Part shown: one piece after another, positions 37,153 to 47,109 of the stretch
How positions within the stretch are numbered: the stretch's first letter is position 1
Layout: each line of letters begins with the position of its first letter
Source: Nocardioides coralli
GTDB taxonomy: Bacteria; Actinomycetota; Actinomycetes; Propionibacteriales; Nocardioidaceae
DNA: 64,000 bases
Reading direction: 5' to 3'
Assembly (NCBI RefSeq): GCF_019880385.1
Contig: NZ_CP082273.1
Location: 3,038,001-3,102,000, forward strand
The notes under the pieces: model-generated
What the model saw: the letters and a program-made list of their open reading frames with translations, nothing else
What the model was told of the DNA's origin: nothing
Database searches by the model: none
Made by a program: the position numbers and the translations under genes

Positions 37153-38400
37153 ATGTACCGCCTCCGGAACCCCGTGCGTCACTACGCATGGGGTTCCGGC
37201 TTCCACATACCCCGTGCCCTCGGCGAGCAGCCCGACGGACGGCCGTGGGCCGAGCTGTGGATGGGGTCCCATCCCAGCGACCCCTCCCTGCTGGACGACG
37301 GCACGCGCCTCGACGAGGTGATCGCCGCCGATCCCGGGAGCATGCTGGGCGAACCAGTCGCCTCGTCGTTCGGCCGGCTGCCGTTCCTCATGAAGCTGCT
37401 GGCAGCCGGCGAGCCGCTGTCGCTGCAGGTCCATCCGACCAGCGAGCAGGCCGCGCGCGGCTTCGCGGCGGAGGACGCCGCCGGCATCGGCCTCGATGCC
37501 CCGGAACGGTGCTACCGCGACGCGTCGCACAAGCCTGAGCTGATCTACGCCCTGACGCGCTTCGAGGGCATGGCCGGGTTCCGCGACGCCAATCGGACGG
37601 CCCTGATCCTCCGCGAGCTGCGCCTCGACTGGTTGGACACCATCGCCGACCGTCTGGAGGGCGCGCGAGACCCGAGCAGCGCCCTGCGCTCCGTGGTCGG
37701 CGAGATCCTTGGCTGGCAGCCCGAGGAGGTGGAGCGCACGCTGAGGCAGCTCGCGACCGCTGCCGAGGAGGCCCGCCGCAGACTTCACCGCCCACCAGGC
37801 CGGCGACGTCCTGCGTACGTGTCGGCCGAGAGCGTGCAACGGGAGGCGCTGCGGGTGTGCGAGATGGCCCCGTCCCTGGCAGCTCGATACCCGGCAGACC
37901 CGGGGGTGATCGTGACCCTGTTGCTGAACCACGTCGTGCTCGCAGCAGGAGAGGCGATGTTTCTGCCCGCCGGCAACATCCACGCGTACACGTCGGGGTT
38001 CGGTGTCGAGATCATGGCGTCGTCCGACAACGTCGTCCGGGCGGGTCTCACGCCGAAGTACGTCGACATCCCCGAGCTGCTTCGCATCGCCGACTTCGAC
38101 CCGACACCGCCACCTCGGTGGGCACCGGCGGAGCCGGTCCGGTTCGGGTTGGAGCTGTTCCGGCCACCGGTCGACGAGTTCGAGCTGCTCGTGGCAGCTC
38201 GGCGTCGAGACGTGCGGATCGGTGCCGGACCGTCGCTGGTGCTGGCCCTCAGCGGCTCGGTCGATGTCGTGGAAGCAGGGGAGGCCAGCACGCTGGCGGC
38301 CGGCGAGGCCGCGTACGTGCAGTCGGTGGACGCGCAGGTCGACGCGGCGCAGGGCCGCGTCGCCATCGGCCGGTGTCCCGGCGGACTTGCCATGGGGTGA
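37153..38400 (+). CDS. manA: Mannose-6-phosphate isomerase, class I
   Basis: The enzyme interconverts fructose-6-P and mannose-6-P, the entry to GDP-mannose and GDP-fucose. The 415 residues show the zinc residues of type I PMI: Gln92/His94 in LSLQVHPTSEQA and Glu129 in HKPELIYAL, with the late NIHAYTSGFGVEIMASSDN signature including the catalytic arginine (NVVRAGLTPK). Its neighbours gmd and fcl use the product pathway. ManB and ManC are not in the window. Confidence 0.92.
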   Translation: MYRLRNPVRHYAWGSGFHIPRALGEQPDGRPWAELWMGSHPSDPSLLDDGTRLDEVIAADPGSMLGEPVASSFGRLPFLMKLLAAGEPLSLQVHPTSEQAARGFAAEDAAGIGLDAPERCYRDASHKPELIYALTRFEGMAGFRDANRTALILRELRLDWLDTIADRLEGARDPSSALRSVVGEILGWQPEEVERTLRQLATAAEEARRRLHRPPGRRRPAYVSAESVQREALRVCEMAPSLAARYPADPGVIVTLLLNHVVLAAGEAMFLPAGNIHAYTSGFGVEIMASSDNVVRAGLTPKYVDIPELLRIADFDPTPPPRWAPAEPVRFGLELFRPPVDEFELLVAARRRDVRIGAGPSLVLALSGSVDVVEAGEASTLAAGEAAYVQSVDAQVDAAQGRVAIGRCPGGLAMG

Positions 38401-38420
38401 CAGCGCCCGCGACGCAGACG

Positions 38421-39395
38421 TCAGCCGACCTCTCGGACGGTCTGGACGTGCCGCCGGTACCACTCCACGGTTGACTCGAGACCGTCGCGGAGGCCGATGC
38501 GTGCCGTCCAGCCCGCCGTGGCGAGCTTGGTGACGTCCAGCAGCTTCTGCGGAGTCCCGTCGGGCTTGGAGGTGTCCCACGACGTCTCGCCGTCGAAGCC
38601 GACGACATCGCTGACGAGCCCTGCGATCTCTGCGATGGTCGCGTCCCTGCCCGTCCCCACGTTGACCTGTTCAGGGCCGTCGTAGTTCTCGAGGAGGTGG
38701 AGGCAGGCGTCGGCCATGTCGTCGACATGCAGGAACTCGCGGCGGGGCCGGCCGGTGCCCCAGTTGGTCACCTGCGGCGCCCCTGCTCGCTTCGCCTCGT
38801 CGTACCGGCGGATCAGCGCGGGCAAGACGTGCGACCCCGTCGGAGAGAAGTTGTCCCCTGGACCGTAGAGGTTCGTCGGCATGGCAGAGATCCATGGCAG
38901 CTGGTGCTGACGACGCGTTGCCTGCACCTGGAGGATGCCGGCGATCTTGGCGATCGCATAGGCGTCGTTGGTCGGCTCGAGGTGGCCAGTCAGCAGCGCG
39001 TCCTCCCGGATCGGCTGGCGCGCATGCTTGGGGTAGATGCACGAGGATCCCAGGAACAGCAGACGCTCGACCCGCTGCTCGAGCGCGGCGTCCATGACGT
39101 TGAGCTGGATCTGCAGGTTGTCGCTGAGGAACTCGTGCGGGTACGTGCTGTTGGCGAGGATCCCGCCGACCTTGGCAGCGGCGAGCACCACGTAGCGCGG
39201 CCGATGCTCGCTCAGGAAAGCGGCCACTGCCCCGCGGTCACGCAGGTCGAGCTGGGACGAGCTCGCACCCACCAGGCGCCCGAACCCTTCACTCTCGAGC
39301 TTGCGCCAGATCGCCGACCCGACAAGACCCCGGTGGCCGGCGACGTAGAAGACGGCGTCCCGATCGAGCGGGGCTGGGGTGTAGTCGAGCGTCAC
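38421..39395 (-). CDS. fcl: GDP-L-fucose synthase
   Basis: This 3,5-epimerase/4-reductase turns GDP-4-keto-6-deoxymannose into GDP-L-fucose. The 324-residue SDR has [13 protein letters not shown] (18-30), [16 protein letters not shown], the [11 protein letters not shown]xxxK region and [12 protein letters not shown] 39395 overlaps the gmd stop (GTGA), so gmd and fcl are coupled. Confidence 0.95.
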   Translation of the reverse strand: MTLDYTPAPLDRDAVFYVAGHRGLVGSAIWRKLESEGFGRLVGASSSQLDLRDRGAVAAFLSEHRPRYVVLAAAKVGGILANSTYPHEFLSDNLQIQLNVMDAALEQRVERLLFLGSSCIYPKHARQPIREDALLTGHLEPTNDAYAIAKIAGILQVQATRRQHQLPWISAMPTNLYGPGDNFSPTGSHVLPALIRRYDEAKRAGAPQVTNWGTGRPRREFLHVDDMADACLHLLENYDGPEQVNVGTGRDATIAEIAGLVSDVVGFDGETSWDTSKPDGTPQKLLDVTKLATAGWTARIGLRDGLESTVEWYRRHVQTVREVG

Positions 39396-40426
39396 TGATC
39401 GGCCCCGGGCCAGCCGGGCAGCCGAACCTGGTCGATCCAGTACTCGCCCTCGTGATCGAGTGCCTGGATGTCCGCATCGACCATGATCCGAGCCAGCTCG
39501 GCCGTGTCGACCTGCGGCACCCAGTCGAGCTTCTCCTTCGCCTTGGTCGCGTCGCCAACGAGGGCATCCACCTCGGTTGGCCGGAGGTAGCGCTCGTCGA
39601 AACGCACGTGCTTCTCCCAGTCGAGCCCGGCGTGCTCGAAGGCGGCAACCACGAAGTCCCGGACGGTGAAGCTGCCTCCCGTGGCCAGCACGTAGTCCTC
39701 CGGCTCATCCGCCTGCAGCATCCGCCACATGCCTTCGACGTACTCGGGGGCATAACCCCAGTCGCGGACGGCGTCGAGGTTGCCCATGTAGACGTAGTCG
39801 TCGAGTCCCGCCTGGATCCGGGCCACCGCCCGCGTGACCTTCCGCGTCACGAACGTCTCTCCGCGGCGGGGCGACTCGTGGTTGAACAGGATCCCGTTGA
39901 CGGCGAAGAGCCCGTAGCCCTCGCGGTAGTTCCTGGTGACCCAGTAGGCGTAGACCTTCGCTGCACCGTAGGGCGATCGCGGGTAGAAGGGCGTCTGCTC
40001 GTTCTGGGGCGGGGGCGTGGCGCCGAACATCTCCGACGACGACGCCTGGTAGTACCGACACTTCACACCGGCGACACGAACCGCCTCGAGCAACCGCATG
40101 GCACCGATTCCCGTGGTGTTGCCCGTGTGCTCGGGTTCGTCGAAGCTGACCCGGACGTGCGACTGGGCGGCGAGGTTGTAGACCTCGTCGGGATCGATCT
40201 CGGCGAGGAGCGTGGTCAGGCGTGCGCCGTCGGAGAGGTCGCCGTAGTGCAGGAAGAGCTTGGCCTCCGGGTCGTGCGGGTCGACGTAGAGGTGGTCGAT
40301 CCGCGAGGTGTTGAAGGTCGACGCCCGGCGGATCAGGCCGTGAACCTCGTACCCCTTGCCCAGCAGCAGCTCAGCAAGATAGGACCCGTCCTGCCCGGTG
40401 ATGCCCGTGATCAGCGCGCGCTTCAT
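39392..40426 (-). CDS. gmd: GDP-mannose 4,6-dehydratase
   Basis: The 344-residue enzyme dehydrates GDP-mannose to the 4-keto-6-deoxy sugar for Fcl. It has [20 protein letters not shown] (6-25), the canonical [18 protein letters not shown] loop, [27 protein letters not shown] and [15 protein letters not shown]. It is the canonical GMD of the two in the window. ATG 40426 has GGGGAG upstream; the frame before it runs through non-coding sequence. Confidence 0.96.
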   Translation of the reverse strand: MKRALITGITGQDGSYLAELLLGKGYEVHGLIRRASTFNTSRIDHLYVDPHDPEAKLFLHYGDLSDGARLTTLLAEIDPDEVYNLAAQSHVRVSFDEPEHTGNTTGIGAMRLLEAVRVAGVKCRYYQASSSEMFGATPPPQNEQTPFYPRSPYGAAKVYAYWVTRNYREGYGLFAVNGILFNHESPRRGETFVTRKVTRAVARIQAGLDDYVYMGNLDAVRDWGYAPEYVEGMWRMLQADEPEDYVLATGGSFTVRDFVVAAFEHAGLDWEKHVRFDERYLRPTEVDALVGDATKAKEKLDWVPQVDTAELARIMVDADIQALDHEGEYWIDQVRLPGWPGADQ

Positions 40427-40460
40427 GCTCTCCCCTGCCGATGTTGGATGCGGGCACAGC

Positions 40461-41321
40461 CTAGGCGAGCCTGGACCGGCCCGTGCGCGTCCACACGCCT
40501 TGCCCTCGATCCCAGCTGATGAGGCCGGGCGTGGCGCCGAGCGATCTCCGGATCGGAACCGGCAGCCATGACAGCACTTCGTGAGCTGGTGCTCGGACGT
40601 AGCCCGAGAGAAGCCTTCGCTCAAGGAATCCTTGGGCTTCCGCGCGATAGGTCTCTATCGCATCGGATAGATGCTCGCCGTGAAACCTGAAACCACCCAG
40701 GTGGGCAGCCACGACATCGAGCTGCGCTGATCGCGCGAACCTAGTCCACAGGTAGAGATCACCCGCGAGCCTCAGCGTCGCGAGCTGCTCGAAATCCAGC
40801 TCACGGTGCAGCGTGCGCAGCCAGAACGTCGACTCCTGTTGGATGAATCGCCCTCCGCGAACGCCGTAGTGGCCGGATCGAATCAACCTCTGGTCATATC
40901 GCCAAGGCACCTTGGCGGAGATCAAAGCCCCAGAAGGTGCGTAGATGGCGCGCATACCCGTCAACCACTCTGTCCCGACGTTCTCAAAGCATTCACGCAC
41001 CACCGACAGGCAGTGTGGCGAGTAGTAGTCGCCGGCGTTGAGATACGACACCACGTCTCCGTCGGCGAGCATCATCCCCTTGACCAGGGCGTCGTACATC
41101 CCCTGATCCGGCTCACTGATGACCCGCAGCTCGGCACGCTCGTGATCCGCCCATGAGCCGCGAGCCTCTGCGACGGTAGCGTCGGTCGAACCGCCGTCCA
41201 CGACGATGTACTGAAGAAAGACATCGTCATCGTTCAGGGCGCTCTGCGTGCGAATCGACCTGACGGTGTCGGCGATCCAGCCCTGCGCGTTGTAGCAGGG
41301 CGTCACGATGGAGAACTTCAC
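40461..41321 (-). CDS. Glycosyltransferase family 2 (WcaA-like)
   Basis: The 286-residue GT-A enzyme has [10 protein letters not shown] (3-12), [13 protein letters not shown] (38-50) and [20 protein letters not shown], then LNAGDYY as the DxD-like metal site. Similar enzymes in EPS loci add one sugar from a nucleotide donor to the lipid-linked repeat unit. It starts 4 bp inside the end of the flippase gene. The sugar is unknown. Confidence 0.88.
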   Translation of the reverse strand: MKFSIVTPCYNAQGWIADTVRSIRTQSALNDDDVFLQYIVVDGGSTDATVAEARGSWADHERAELRVISEPDQGMYDALVKGMMLADGDVVSYLNAGDYYSPHCLSVVRECFENVGTEWLTGMRAIYAPSGALISAKVPWRYDQRLIRSGHYGVRGGRFIQQESTFWLRTLHRELDFEQLATLRLAGDLYLWTRFARSAQLDVVAAHLGGFRFHGEHLSDAIETYRAEAQGFLERRLLSGYVRAPAHEVLSWLPVPIRRSLGATPGLISWDRGQGVWTRTGRSRLA

Positions 41322-42703
41322 GGCACCTCGTCGTCCTGAAGGAAGGCGGGCGGGTCGCCGGTCAACCTAGCAAGGCGCCCCGGCACGGTCACTCGTCGCG
41401 AGGATCGCCAGACCCACCACGCCAGCAGCGGAATGTGGACGCCCATCAACGAGAGGCAGGAGGCCCACACCGCACCGGCGGGCCCGAAGGCAGGGGTCAT
41501 GACGAGCTTCAGGCTCACGTTGACGATCGCCGCCGCACACATGGAGAGAAGCTGGAAGCGCAGCCCCGGCGCTGTGTTGAGAACCATGGCGAAAGGCTGA
41601 TGGCTGACCAGAGCCACTCCCCAAACAGCAAAGGCAAGGATCAGTGGGGCACCGGGAGTGGCCAGTCCCGCCGTGAGATGCGAGCCGAGGACGCCGACCG
41701 CCCCAGCGTAGGCCGCACCCGCTGGCAACCCGACGGCAAGAAACCCGATGCACATACGCGTCACAGCTCGAGCGCCGAGGACGGCTGACTCCCCTGCGAC
41801 ACGCGCGCGCGCGAAGTGGGTCCAGAGCACAGGCGCAGAGGCGGACGCGAGAACGAGGAAGAGCTGGGCGGGCCGTGCGGCGGCGGCGTACTCCCCCGTT
41901 CGTTCGACCCCCAAGAGCGCGGACACAAGCCAGTAGTCCACGTTGTAGCTGACGGCGTAGGTCAAGGAGATGGCAATCATGGGGAGGGCAACCGCAGCCT
42001 CGACCCCTTTGGTGCTCCCAGCCGACTCGGGCACGGTCTCGCGCACGAGTCGATGCAGTGCCAGTCGGCCGGCCAAGCCTGTCAACAGCGGCGCGAAAGC
42101 CGGGAGAATCACAGTGACCATGAGGGGTGCATGCATCGTGCAAGCCACCACTGTCGACACGACGGTGAAGACGGGCCCTACGACGCTGAGGGCTGCTGCA
42201 AGCCCAGGCCGACCTACTCCCTCCAGCATCCTCGTGTTGACCTGTTGCAGAACGCCCGCGAGATAGATGGCGGCAAAGGCGGCGACGACCATGCTGAGGG
42301 ACACGGTGGGGGACTGGGAATCGCGCTCGAGCAACAGGCGTTCCCATGGAATGGCCAGCGCCAGGACAGTCGCGATCAGCACGGCCCCGGCCGTCCACCG
42401 TGAGGCGTCCCGCCGGACGGCACGGACGAGATCTCGAGACGGGGGACCGCTCCCGCCCACGGCCTCGACAACCGACGTTCGTGCGCTGCCACCCACACCA
42501 GAGTCGAGAGCAGACAAGAAAGCCGTGAGACTCGTGAGTGCGGCATAGATCCCCATGCCGGCCAGCCCATAGGTGTCCGCCACCAAGGGCAGGACCACGA
42601 TCAGGGAGGCGAAGCCGACAAACCTGGACAGTGAGTAACCCGCGGCGCTCCTCGTCAGGTGTCGGACCAGTCCCCCCTGCTGGGCAGGACTACGCGAAGT
42701 CAA
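41318..42703 (-). CDS. Polysaccharide flippase, Wzx/MurJ-MATE fold
   Basis: The 461-residue membrane protein has about 12-14 spans, an N-terminal RSAAGYSLSRFVGFASLIVV typical of Wzx/oligosaccharide flippases, and a central YNVDYWLVSALLGVERTGEY stretch. It should flip the lipid-linked repeat unit across the membrane. It starts at TTG 42703, unusual but well supported by GGAG 5 nt upstream, and the start overlaps the end of the sulfotransferase gene. Confidence 0.85.
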   Translation of the reverse strand: MTSRSPAQQGGLVRHLTRSAAGYSLSRFVGFASLIVVLPLVADTYGLAGMGIYAALTSLTAFLSALDSGVGGSARTSVVEAVGGSGPPSRDLVRAVRRDASRWTAGAVLIATVLALAIPWERLLLERDSQSPTVSLSMVVAAFAAIYLAGVLQQVNTRMLEGVGRPGLAAALSVVGPVFTVVSTVVACTMHAPLMVTVILPAFAPLLTGLAGRLALHRLVRETVPESAGSTKGVEAAVALPMIAISLTYAVSYNVDYWLVSALLGVERTGEYAAAARPAQLFLVLASASAPVLWTHFARARVAGESAVLGARAVTRMCIGFLAVGLPAGAAYAGAVGVLGSHLTAGLATPGAPLILAFAVWGVALVSHQPFAMVLNTAPGLRFQLLSMCAAAIVNVSLKLVMTPAFGPAGAVWASCLSLMGVHIPLLAWWVWRSSRRVTVPGRLARLTGDPPAFLQDDEVP

Positions 42704-43442
42704 CGTTCTCCATCAACGCGTAGTCGCTGGCATAGAGCGTCGTGACCAAGCTGCTGACGCGCGGGCTCACGAGCTCCTCGGCGGTGGGAGCTATGGATCG
42801 GCTGGACCGCAGTTCCAGCAACTCGCGTGCTGGGAGCTGCCCAACGAACCGTCCCACCGGCCGATACCTGGAGGTGGCGTGAGGACGATGCTGGTGGATG
42901 GACACCCCTCTCTGACGCAGCATCGAGAGGCAGTGATCGAAATTCTCGAAGCTGAAGTAGTGGGTGTAGGGCCCATACATGAAGTCGACCTGGGGTCGCC
43001 AATGCGGATCCATTCGTCCGCGCGGCAGGTCCAACAAGAACTCGACGAACTGCTCGAACGTGACATCGCCCAAGGTCTGACCACGACTGAGCAGTCCCAG
43101 CTTCTTCAGCGACTGTGTGGAGTGGTCGGCCGGCTTGGAGAACCGGTCGAGAAAGGCGCTGGCCAGCCGTTGCAGTGGGTCGCGGAGCACCACGAATCGC
43201 ACCTCCGGCCTGCGGCACCTGACCAGCCCCAAAAGTCGGTGACGCGCGCTGATGGCGTGGGGGTCGCTCCCCGCTGCAAGCCATCCCTCATGGCGGCCGA
43301 GTGACAACTTCAGGGTGGAGCACCCGTTCTTGGGGATGTAGGTGTAACGCAACCCGGATGTTGGGAAGGCGAGCTCGTACCTGCGGGGGAAGACCGGCGA
43401 GCCAGCGATCCACCCATCGACAAGTCGACGCAGGTCGCGCAT
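42690..43442 (-). CDS. Sulfotransferase family protein (carbohydrate type)
   Basis: The 250-residue protein has both PAPS-binding motifs: the 5'-phosphosulfate loop YIPKNGCSTLK (35-45) and the 3'-phosphate site FVVLRDPLQRLASAF (83-97). These forms are typical of Golgi-type carbohydrate sulfotransferases and their bacterial homologues. It should move sulfate from PAPS to a sugar hydroxyl, most simply on the polysaccharide of this locus. It is coupled to the glycosyltransferase upstream (TGATG) and to the flippase downstream. ATG 43442 is the start. Confidence 0.85.
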   Translation of the reverse strand: MRDLRRLVDGWIAGSPVFPRRYELAFPTSGLRYTYIPKNGCSTLKLSLGRHEGWLAAGSDPHAISARHRLLGLVRCRRPEVRFVVLRDPLQRLASAFLDRFSKPADHSTQSLKKLGLLSRGQTLGDVTFEQFVEFLLDLPRGRMDPHWRPQVDFMYGPYTHYFSFENFDHCLSMLRQRGVSIHQHRPHATSRYRPVGRFVGQLPARELLELRSSRSIAPTAEELVSPRVSSLVTTLYASDYALMENVDFA

Positions 43443-44674
43443 CACTGCTCCGACGCAACGGGGGCCGCCAGGACCAAGCTCTGCAGCTTGGCCATGTTGG
43501 CGCGGCGCCCGTACTCTGCCTCGGCGTAGCGACGACCGTTCTCCACGAGACGCTGACACAGCTCGCGATCGCCCCGTAGTGCCTGAATTGCCGCGTCGAG
43601 GGTCTCCGGTCGGCCCCTGTTGTCGACGACCACTCCGCAGCATGCGCTCCGAAGCTCGCGGGCCGTGGCACCGTCAGGATCCACGAATGCGACGATAGGT
43701 CGTCCCGCGCGCGCGTACGCCGTCAGCTTGCTCGGCAACGACATGTCCTTGACATCGGGTTTCTCGCACAGGATCAACGCGTCGGCGGCGCCCAGGATGT
43801 TGACGTAGTCCTGATTGTCCACGCTGGGCAGGAACTCCAGGTTCTGGACGCCCGACGCACTCTGCCGCAGGCGGGACAGCTGGCTGCCAGCTCCGAGGAG
43901 CACGTAGCGCGTGGACGCGTCGCTGGTCCGTGCAGCCTCGACGACCGACGAGAGCCCCTGCTTGAGCCCCATGTTCCCCGCGTGCAGTGCGACCCATTGG
44001 CTGTCCGGCCACTGCAGCGCTCGACGAGTCGCTCGCACGGGGCGGTCGGCTTCGGGCAGGAAGGTCCAGTTCCTGACGACCGCTATCCGGCCGACACCCG
44101 GGCTCCCGAGCCGCTCGGCGAACGTCTCGCTGATCACGATGACTCGGTCCGCCGTGTTGAACACAAAGGACTCCAGGGAGGACAGCACGAGGGTGACGAG
44201 CCCCTGCGCCCCCAGTCCGGTCTGCGAGGCACCTCGGGTCATCGAGTCCTGGCTCCAGACCACGAATGGCTTGCCCAGGACCGAGCAGATCAGCGAAGCC
44301 GACACGGCAGAGAAGAGCCCCGGGATCACTGCCACAACAACATCTGCGCGGCGGACGGTGCGAACCAGCGCGGGGAGACTCCGCAACGCGAATGACAACT
44401 CATAACGCAACCGGCTTACAAGTGACTGACGCGCAGGCACGAAATGGCGAACCCTGAGAACCGTCACGCCGTTGCGTTGTTCGATTCCGCCATCACGGCA
44501 CTCCGGACGGACGCGCCACTCAGGGTAGTGCGGAAGTCCGGTCACGACCTGAACCGTGTGCCCCCGCGAGGCCAGGTGCTCCGCGAAATCCGTCGTGAAC
44601 GGCGCAGTGCCGGATGGCTCCGGTGCGTAGTTCACGCCTACAAAGGCGATCGTCCGCCCGTCCTCTTGCCTCAC
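43442..44674 (-). CDS. Glycosyltransferase family 4 (WbuB-like)
   Basis: The 410-residue GT-B enzyme has an N-terminal domain beginning IAFVGVNYAPEPSGTAPFTT and a C-terminal nucleotide-sugar domain with HAGNMGLKQGLSSVVEAA, VLLGAGSQ and SLPSKLTAYARAGRPIVAF. Related enzymes (WbuB) move fucosamine or similar sugars to lipid-linked intermediates. Several starts are in frame; GTG 44674 has GAGGGA upstream and gives a normal N-terminus, but ATG 44725 and TTG 44749 remain possible. Confidence 0.85.
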   Translation of the reverse strand: MRQEDGRTIAFVGVNYAPEPSGTAPFTTDFAEHLASRGHTVQVVTGLPHYPEWRVRPECRDGGIEQRNGVTVLRVRHFVPARQSLVSRLRYELSFALRSLPALVRTVRRADVVVAVIPGLFSAVSASLICSVLGKPFVVWSQDSMTRGASQTGLGAQGLVTLVLSSLESFVFNTADRVIVISETFAERLGSPGVGRIAVVRNWTFLPEADRPVRATRRALQWPDSQWVALHAGNMGLKQGLSSVVEAARTSDASTRYVLLGAGSQLSRLRQSASGVQNLEFLPSVDNQDYVNILGAADALILCEKPDVKDMSLPSKLTAYARAGRPIVAFVDPDGATARELRSACCGVVVDNRGRPETLDAAIQALRGDRELCQRLVENGRRYAEAEYGRRANMAKLQSLVLAAPVASEQ

Positions 44675-44766
44675 GGCTTGAAGATCCCTCGCTCCCCACG
44701 AATCACGACACACGAATGCTGCCATGAACTCTGCCGCACAGACATGCAACCGACCGGCTGACTCGG

Positions 44767-45519
44767 CTAGTGGTAGTTCGTGTCGAGGAACGCCGGATGA
44801 CTGTCACGAATGAAGGCCAAGTCCATCTGCCAGAGGATCCCGTCGCTCGGACGGTTCACCGGATCGGCGATGCCGGCAGTCCGGAAGCCGCGCTCCCGCA
44901 GAAGCGCACACAGCTCGTCAAAAGCCATCCGGCCGGGGTCGTCGACCCCATAGGCCTCGATGAAGAGCAGACTCGTCTCTTCGAGCACCTGCTTCGCGCC
45001 GGCCAGAATCTCCCTCTCGTGGCCCTGGGTGTCGAGCTTGAGGAAGAAGGGGCCCACCAGGTTGCGCTCGCGCACTGCCTCGTCGATCTGCTTGGTGGGC
45101 GCCTTGATGTTGTGACGGTCGAAGCCGACGCTGCTCGCCGCACCGCCGAGCGGGTTACCTGGATCCGCGAGGAAGTTGACCTCACCGACGCGATCACTGG
45201 CTGCGCTGTGCTCCACGTGCACCCCGGCCCGGGCCGCATATCGGTTCAGTCGCCTGTGGTGCACCGGGTTGGCCTCGAAGAGAAGGAACGACGCCTCGGG
45301 CAGCATCGACCGATATCTGGCGGTCCACCGCCCATCTGAAGCTCCGACGTCAATGACCGTGCGGATCTCCCCGGCCAGCGCCAAGGCATTTCGCAGAACG
45401 ACCGGGGTGTGCGTCGCGGAGCCACGCGCCCACCGAAGCCACCGGACTGGGCCGTTCTCGGCAACTCTTCGCCGGACGACCTGGCGCGCTCGATACCTGA
45501 GCGACCCTGGGCTCGACAT
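44767..45519 (-). CDS. FkbM family methyltransferase
   Basis: The 250-residue SAM-dependent methyltransferase has TVIDVGASDGRWT (54-66) as the SAM-binding motif and FFLKLDTQGHEREILAGAKQ, the signature of FkbM proteins, which often O-methylate sugars. A role in decorating the polysaccharide is inferred from position. ATG 45519 lies 7 nt after TACTGT (45527-45532) with no SD, so the transcript is likely leaderless. It is divergent from the polymerase gene. Confidence 0.85.
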   Translation of the reverse strand: MSSPGSLRYRARQVVRRRVAENGPVRWLRWARGSATHTPVVLRNALALAGEIRTVIDVGASDGRWTARYRSMLPEASFLLFEANPVHHRRLNRYAARAGVHVEHSAASDRVGEVNFLADPGNPLGGAASSVGFDRHNIKAPTKQIDEAVRERNLVGPFFLKLDTQGHEREILAGAKQVLEETSLLFIEAYGVDDPGRMAFDELCALLRERGFRTAGIADPVNRPSDGILWQMDLAFIRDSHPAFLDTNYH

Positions 45520-45672
45520 GAGCGGCACAGTAGCGGTCACTCGAGCGTCGCGCCTGTGCTCGGACAACGTCGGGCGCGGGCGGTGGTCAAAGACTGCTCA
45601 CAGGGCATGGGGTGTGGACCATCATCCAAATGTCAGCGGGAACCTCCCCCGGACTCACGTAAGGTCGCGCGC
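45520..45672. promoter_or_regulatory. Divergent promoter region of the FkbM and O-antigen-ligase-like genes
   Basis: The 153-bp gap holds TACTGT (45527-45532, minus strand) before the FkbM gene and TAAGGT (45660-45665) 7 nt before GTG 45673. Both are -10 boxes placed for leaderless transcripts. A frame continuing through the gap was rejected as non-coding. Confidence 0.5.
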
Positions 45673-47109
45673 GTGACAGTCGCGGTGGCACTGGGGATGG
45701 CCCTTGTGGGCAGTCTCCTCCTGGTTGCCGCATTCAGGACCCACCGCGAGGAGTGGAACGCCTCTACGTCGTTCGTCCTCCTCATCGGCTGGCTCGTGAA
45801 CTCCGCAGCCGTGCTGGCGTTGACGAGCGGTCGTTATGTGGAGCGCCTGGATCCCATCTCGAACATTCGTGTTCGCGAGCTTGTCGGTGCGGATGTCCGC
45901 ACCTTTTCGTACGTCATGGTGGTCGGCGCTCTTGCCATCGGACTACTTGCCTTCCGCCACCTGCCACACCACGGTCGCCTGCACGTGTCTGCGGTGCTGG
46001 CGGTGACGATCTGCGTACTCATGAACGCCACCAATGCCCTATCCGGCCTACCTGTCGTGTCCGTCGGCGCCAGCTTCATGGTTGTCACTCTTGTTGCAGC
46101 AACGGTGATGCCCCGTGGCGACGGAGCGCGTCTGGGGGCGGCACTGTTCGGGCTCACCATGTCCACGGCGTCGCTGGCATTCGTCGCCCTCGACCCGGCC
46201 ACCGGAACACGCGACTGCACGTTGAGCAAGTGCGGCCCTCTCGACTTGCTCGTGAACGGACTCACGATCTCCGAGAACGCACTCGCCTTGGTCATGGCCC
46301 TCGCGCTCCCGTTCATGCACCTGGCGTTTCGAGGGCCTCTGCGCGCCATCACCATCGCCCACACGTTGGGGGTCGTATGGCTGACCGGTAGCCGCACATC
46401 GCTCATCGCTGTCGCCGTGACGATCCTCGCGATTGCGGTGTACCGCCCCACAGCTGGTGCGCGTCCTGAGAGCCGAGACACCCTCGCCCGGTTGGGAATC
46501 GCCTTGGCCGCGGCGATCACTTTCCTCTTGCCGCGCATTGGCGACATCGAGGCGTCTGCGTTCAGCCTGCGAGGGTACTTGTGGCAGCTGGCCCATACCC
46601 GCATGGCGGAGGACTCGCCCTGGTTGGGTTTCGGCGCCGCGGCCTGGTCACGTCTGGCCACTGACACCGGCGAGATCAGCGAAGGGGCGATCTATTCTCC
46701 CCACAACCAATGGCTTGAGCTTCAGTACGCTCTCGGCTGGCTCGGGGTGTTGCTGCTGGCCTGGTGGCTCATCGCGCTTGTGCGTGAGAACCGAACTCAG
46801 GTCCGCCAGCTTGCCGTCGTGCTGATTCCCTCATTGACCATCGGTGCCACAGAGAGAGCCTGGTCGTTCGGATCGCCAGACTGGCTGACGTGGGCGCTCG
46901 TGGCCCTGCTGCTGATGAACGGCGGGGCAACGAGTCCACAGCCAGCGCCTCGGGGTCCCTCCTCCGGCGAACAGCATCTGTCCCGGGAGCCGTTGGGAAG
47001 CCGTGGCCGGGAACGGGCCGCTCTCGGCGCTCGCCTCAGGCGGTCGCAAGCACCCGTGACCCGCCGACGCTTCTCCTTGGTGCGCCCGCAGCGGGTATCG
47101 CACCACTAG
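45673..47109 (+). CDS. O-antigen ligase/polymerase-like membrane protein (Wzy_C)
   Basis: The 478-residue protein has around ten to twelve membrane spans, a TGSRTSLIAVAVTILAIAVY stretch and, in the outside loop, SPHNQWLELQYALGWLGVLL, the Wzy_C-type motif region found in O-antigen ligases and polymerases. It should polymerise or ligate the flipped repeat units. The C-terminus is a basic Arg-rich tail. It ends 4 bp inside the 3' end of the converging gene. Confidence 0.82.
   Translation: MTVAVALGMALVGSLLLVAAFRTHREEWNASTSFVLLIGWLVNSAAVLALTSGRYVERLDPISNIRVRELVGADVRTFSYVMVVGALAIGLLAFRHLPHHGRLHVSAVLAVTICVLMNATNALSGLPVVSVGASFMVVTLVAATVMPRGDGARLGAALFGLTMSTASLAFVALDPATGTRDCTLSKCGPLDLLVNGLTISENALALVMALALPFMHLAFRGPLRAITIAHTLGVVWLTGSRTSLIAVAVTILAIAVYRPTAGARPESRDTLARLGIALAAAITFLLPRIGDIEASAFSLRGYLWQLAHTRMAEDSPWLGFGAAAWSRLATDTGEISEGAIYSPHNQWLELQYALGWLGVLLLAWWLIALVRENRTQVRQLAVVLIPSLTIGATERAWSFGSPDWLTWALVALLLMNGGATSPQPAPRGPSSGEQHLSREPLGSRGRERAALGARLRRSQAPVTRRRFSLVRPQRVSHH

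Noticed and set aside
45409..45672. Upstream extension of the O-antigen-ligase-like gene into the FkbM gene
   Set aside because: The added residues are antisense to FkbM and non-hydrophobic; the GTG at 45673 follows a good -10 box and begins at the first membrane span.
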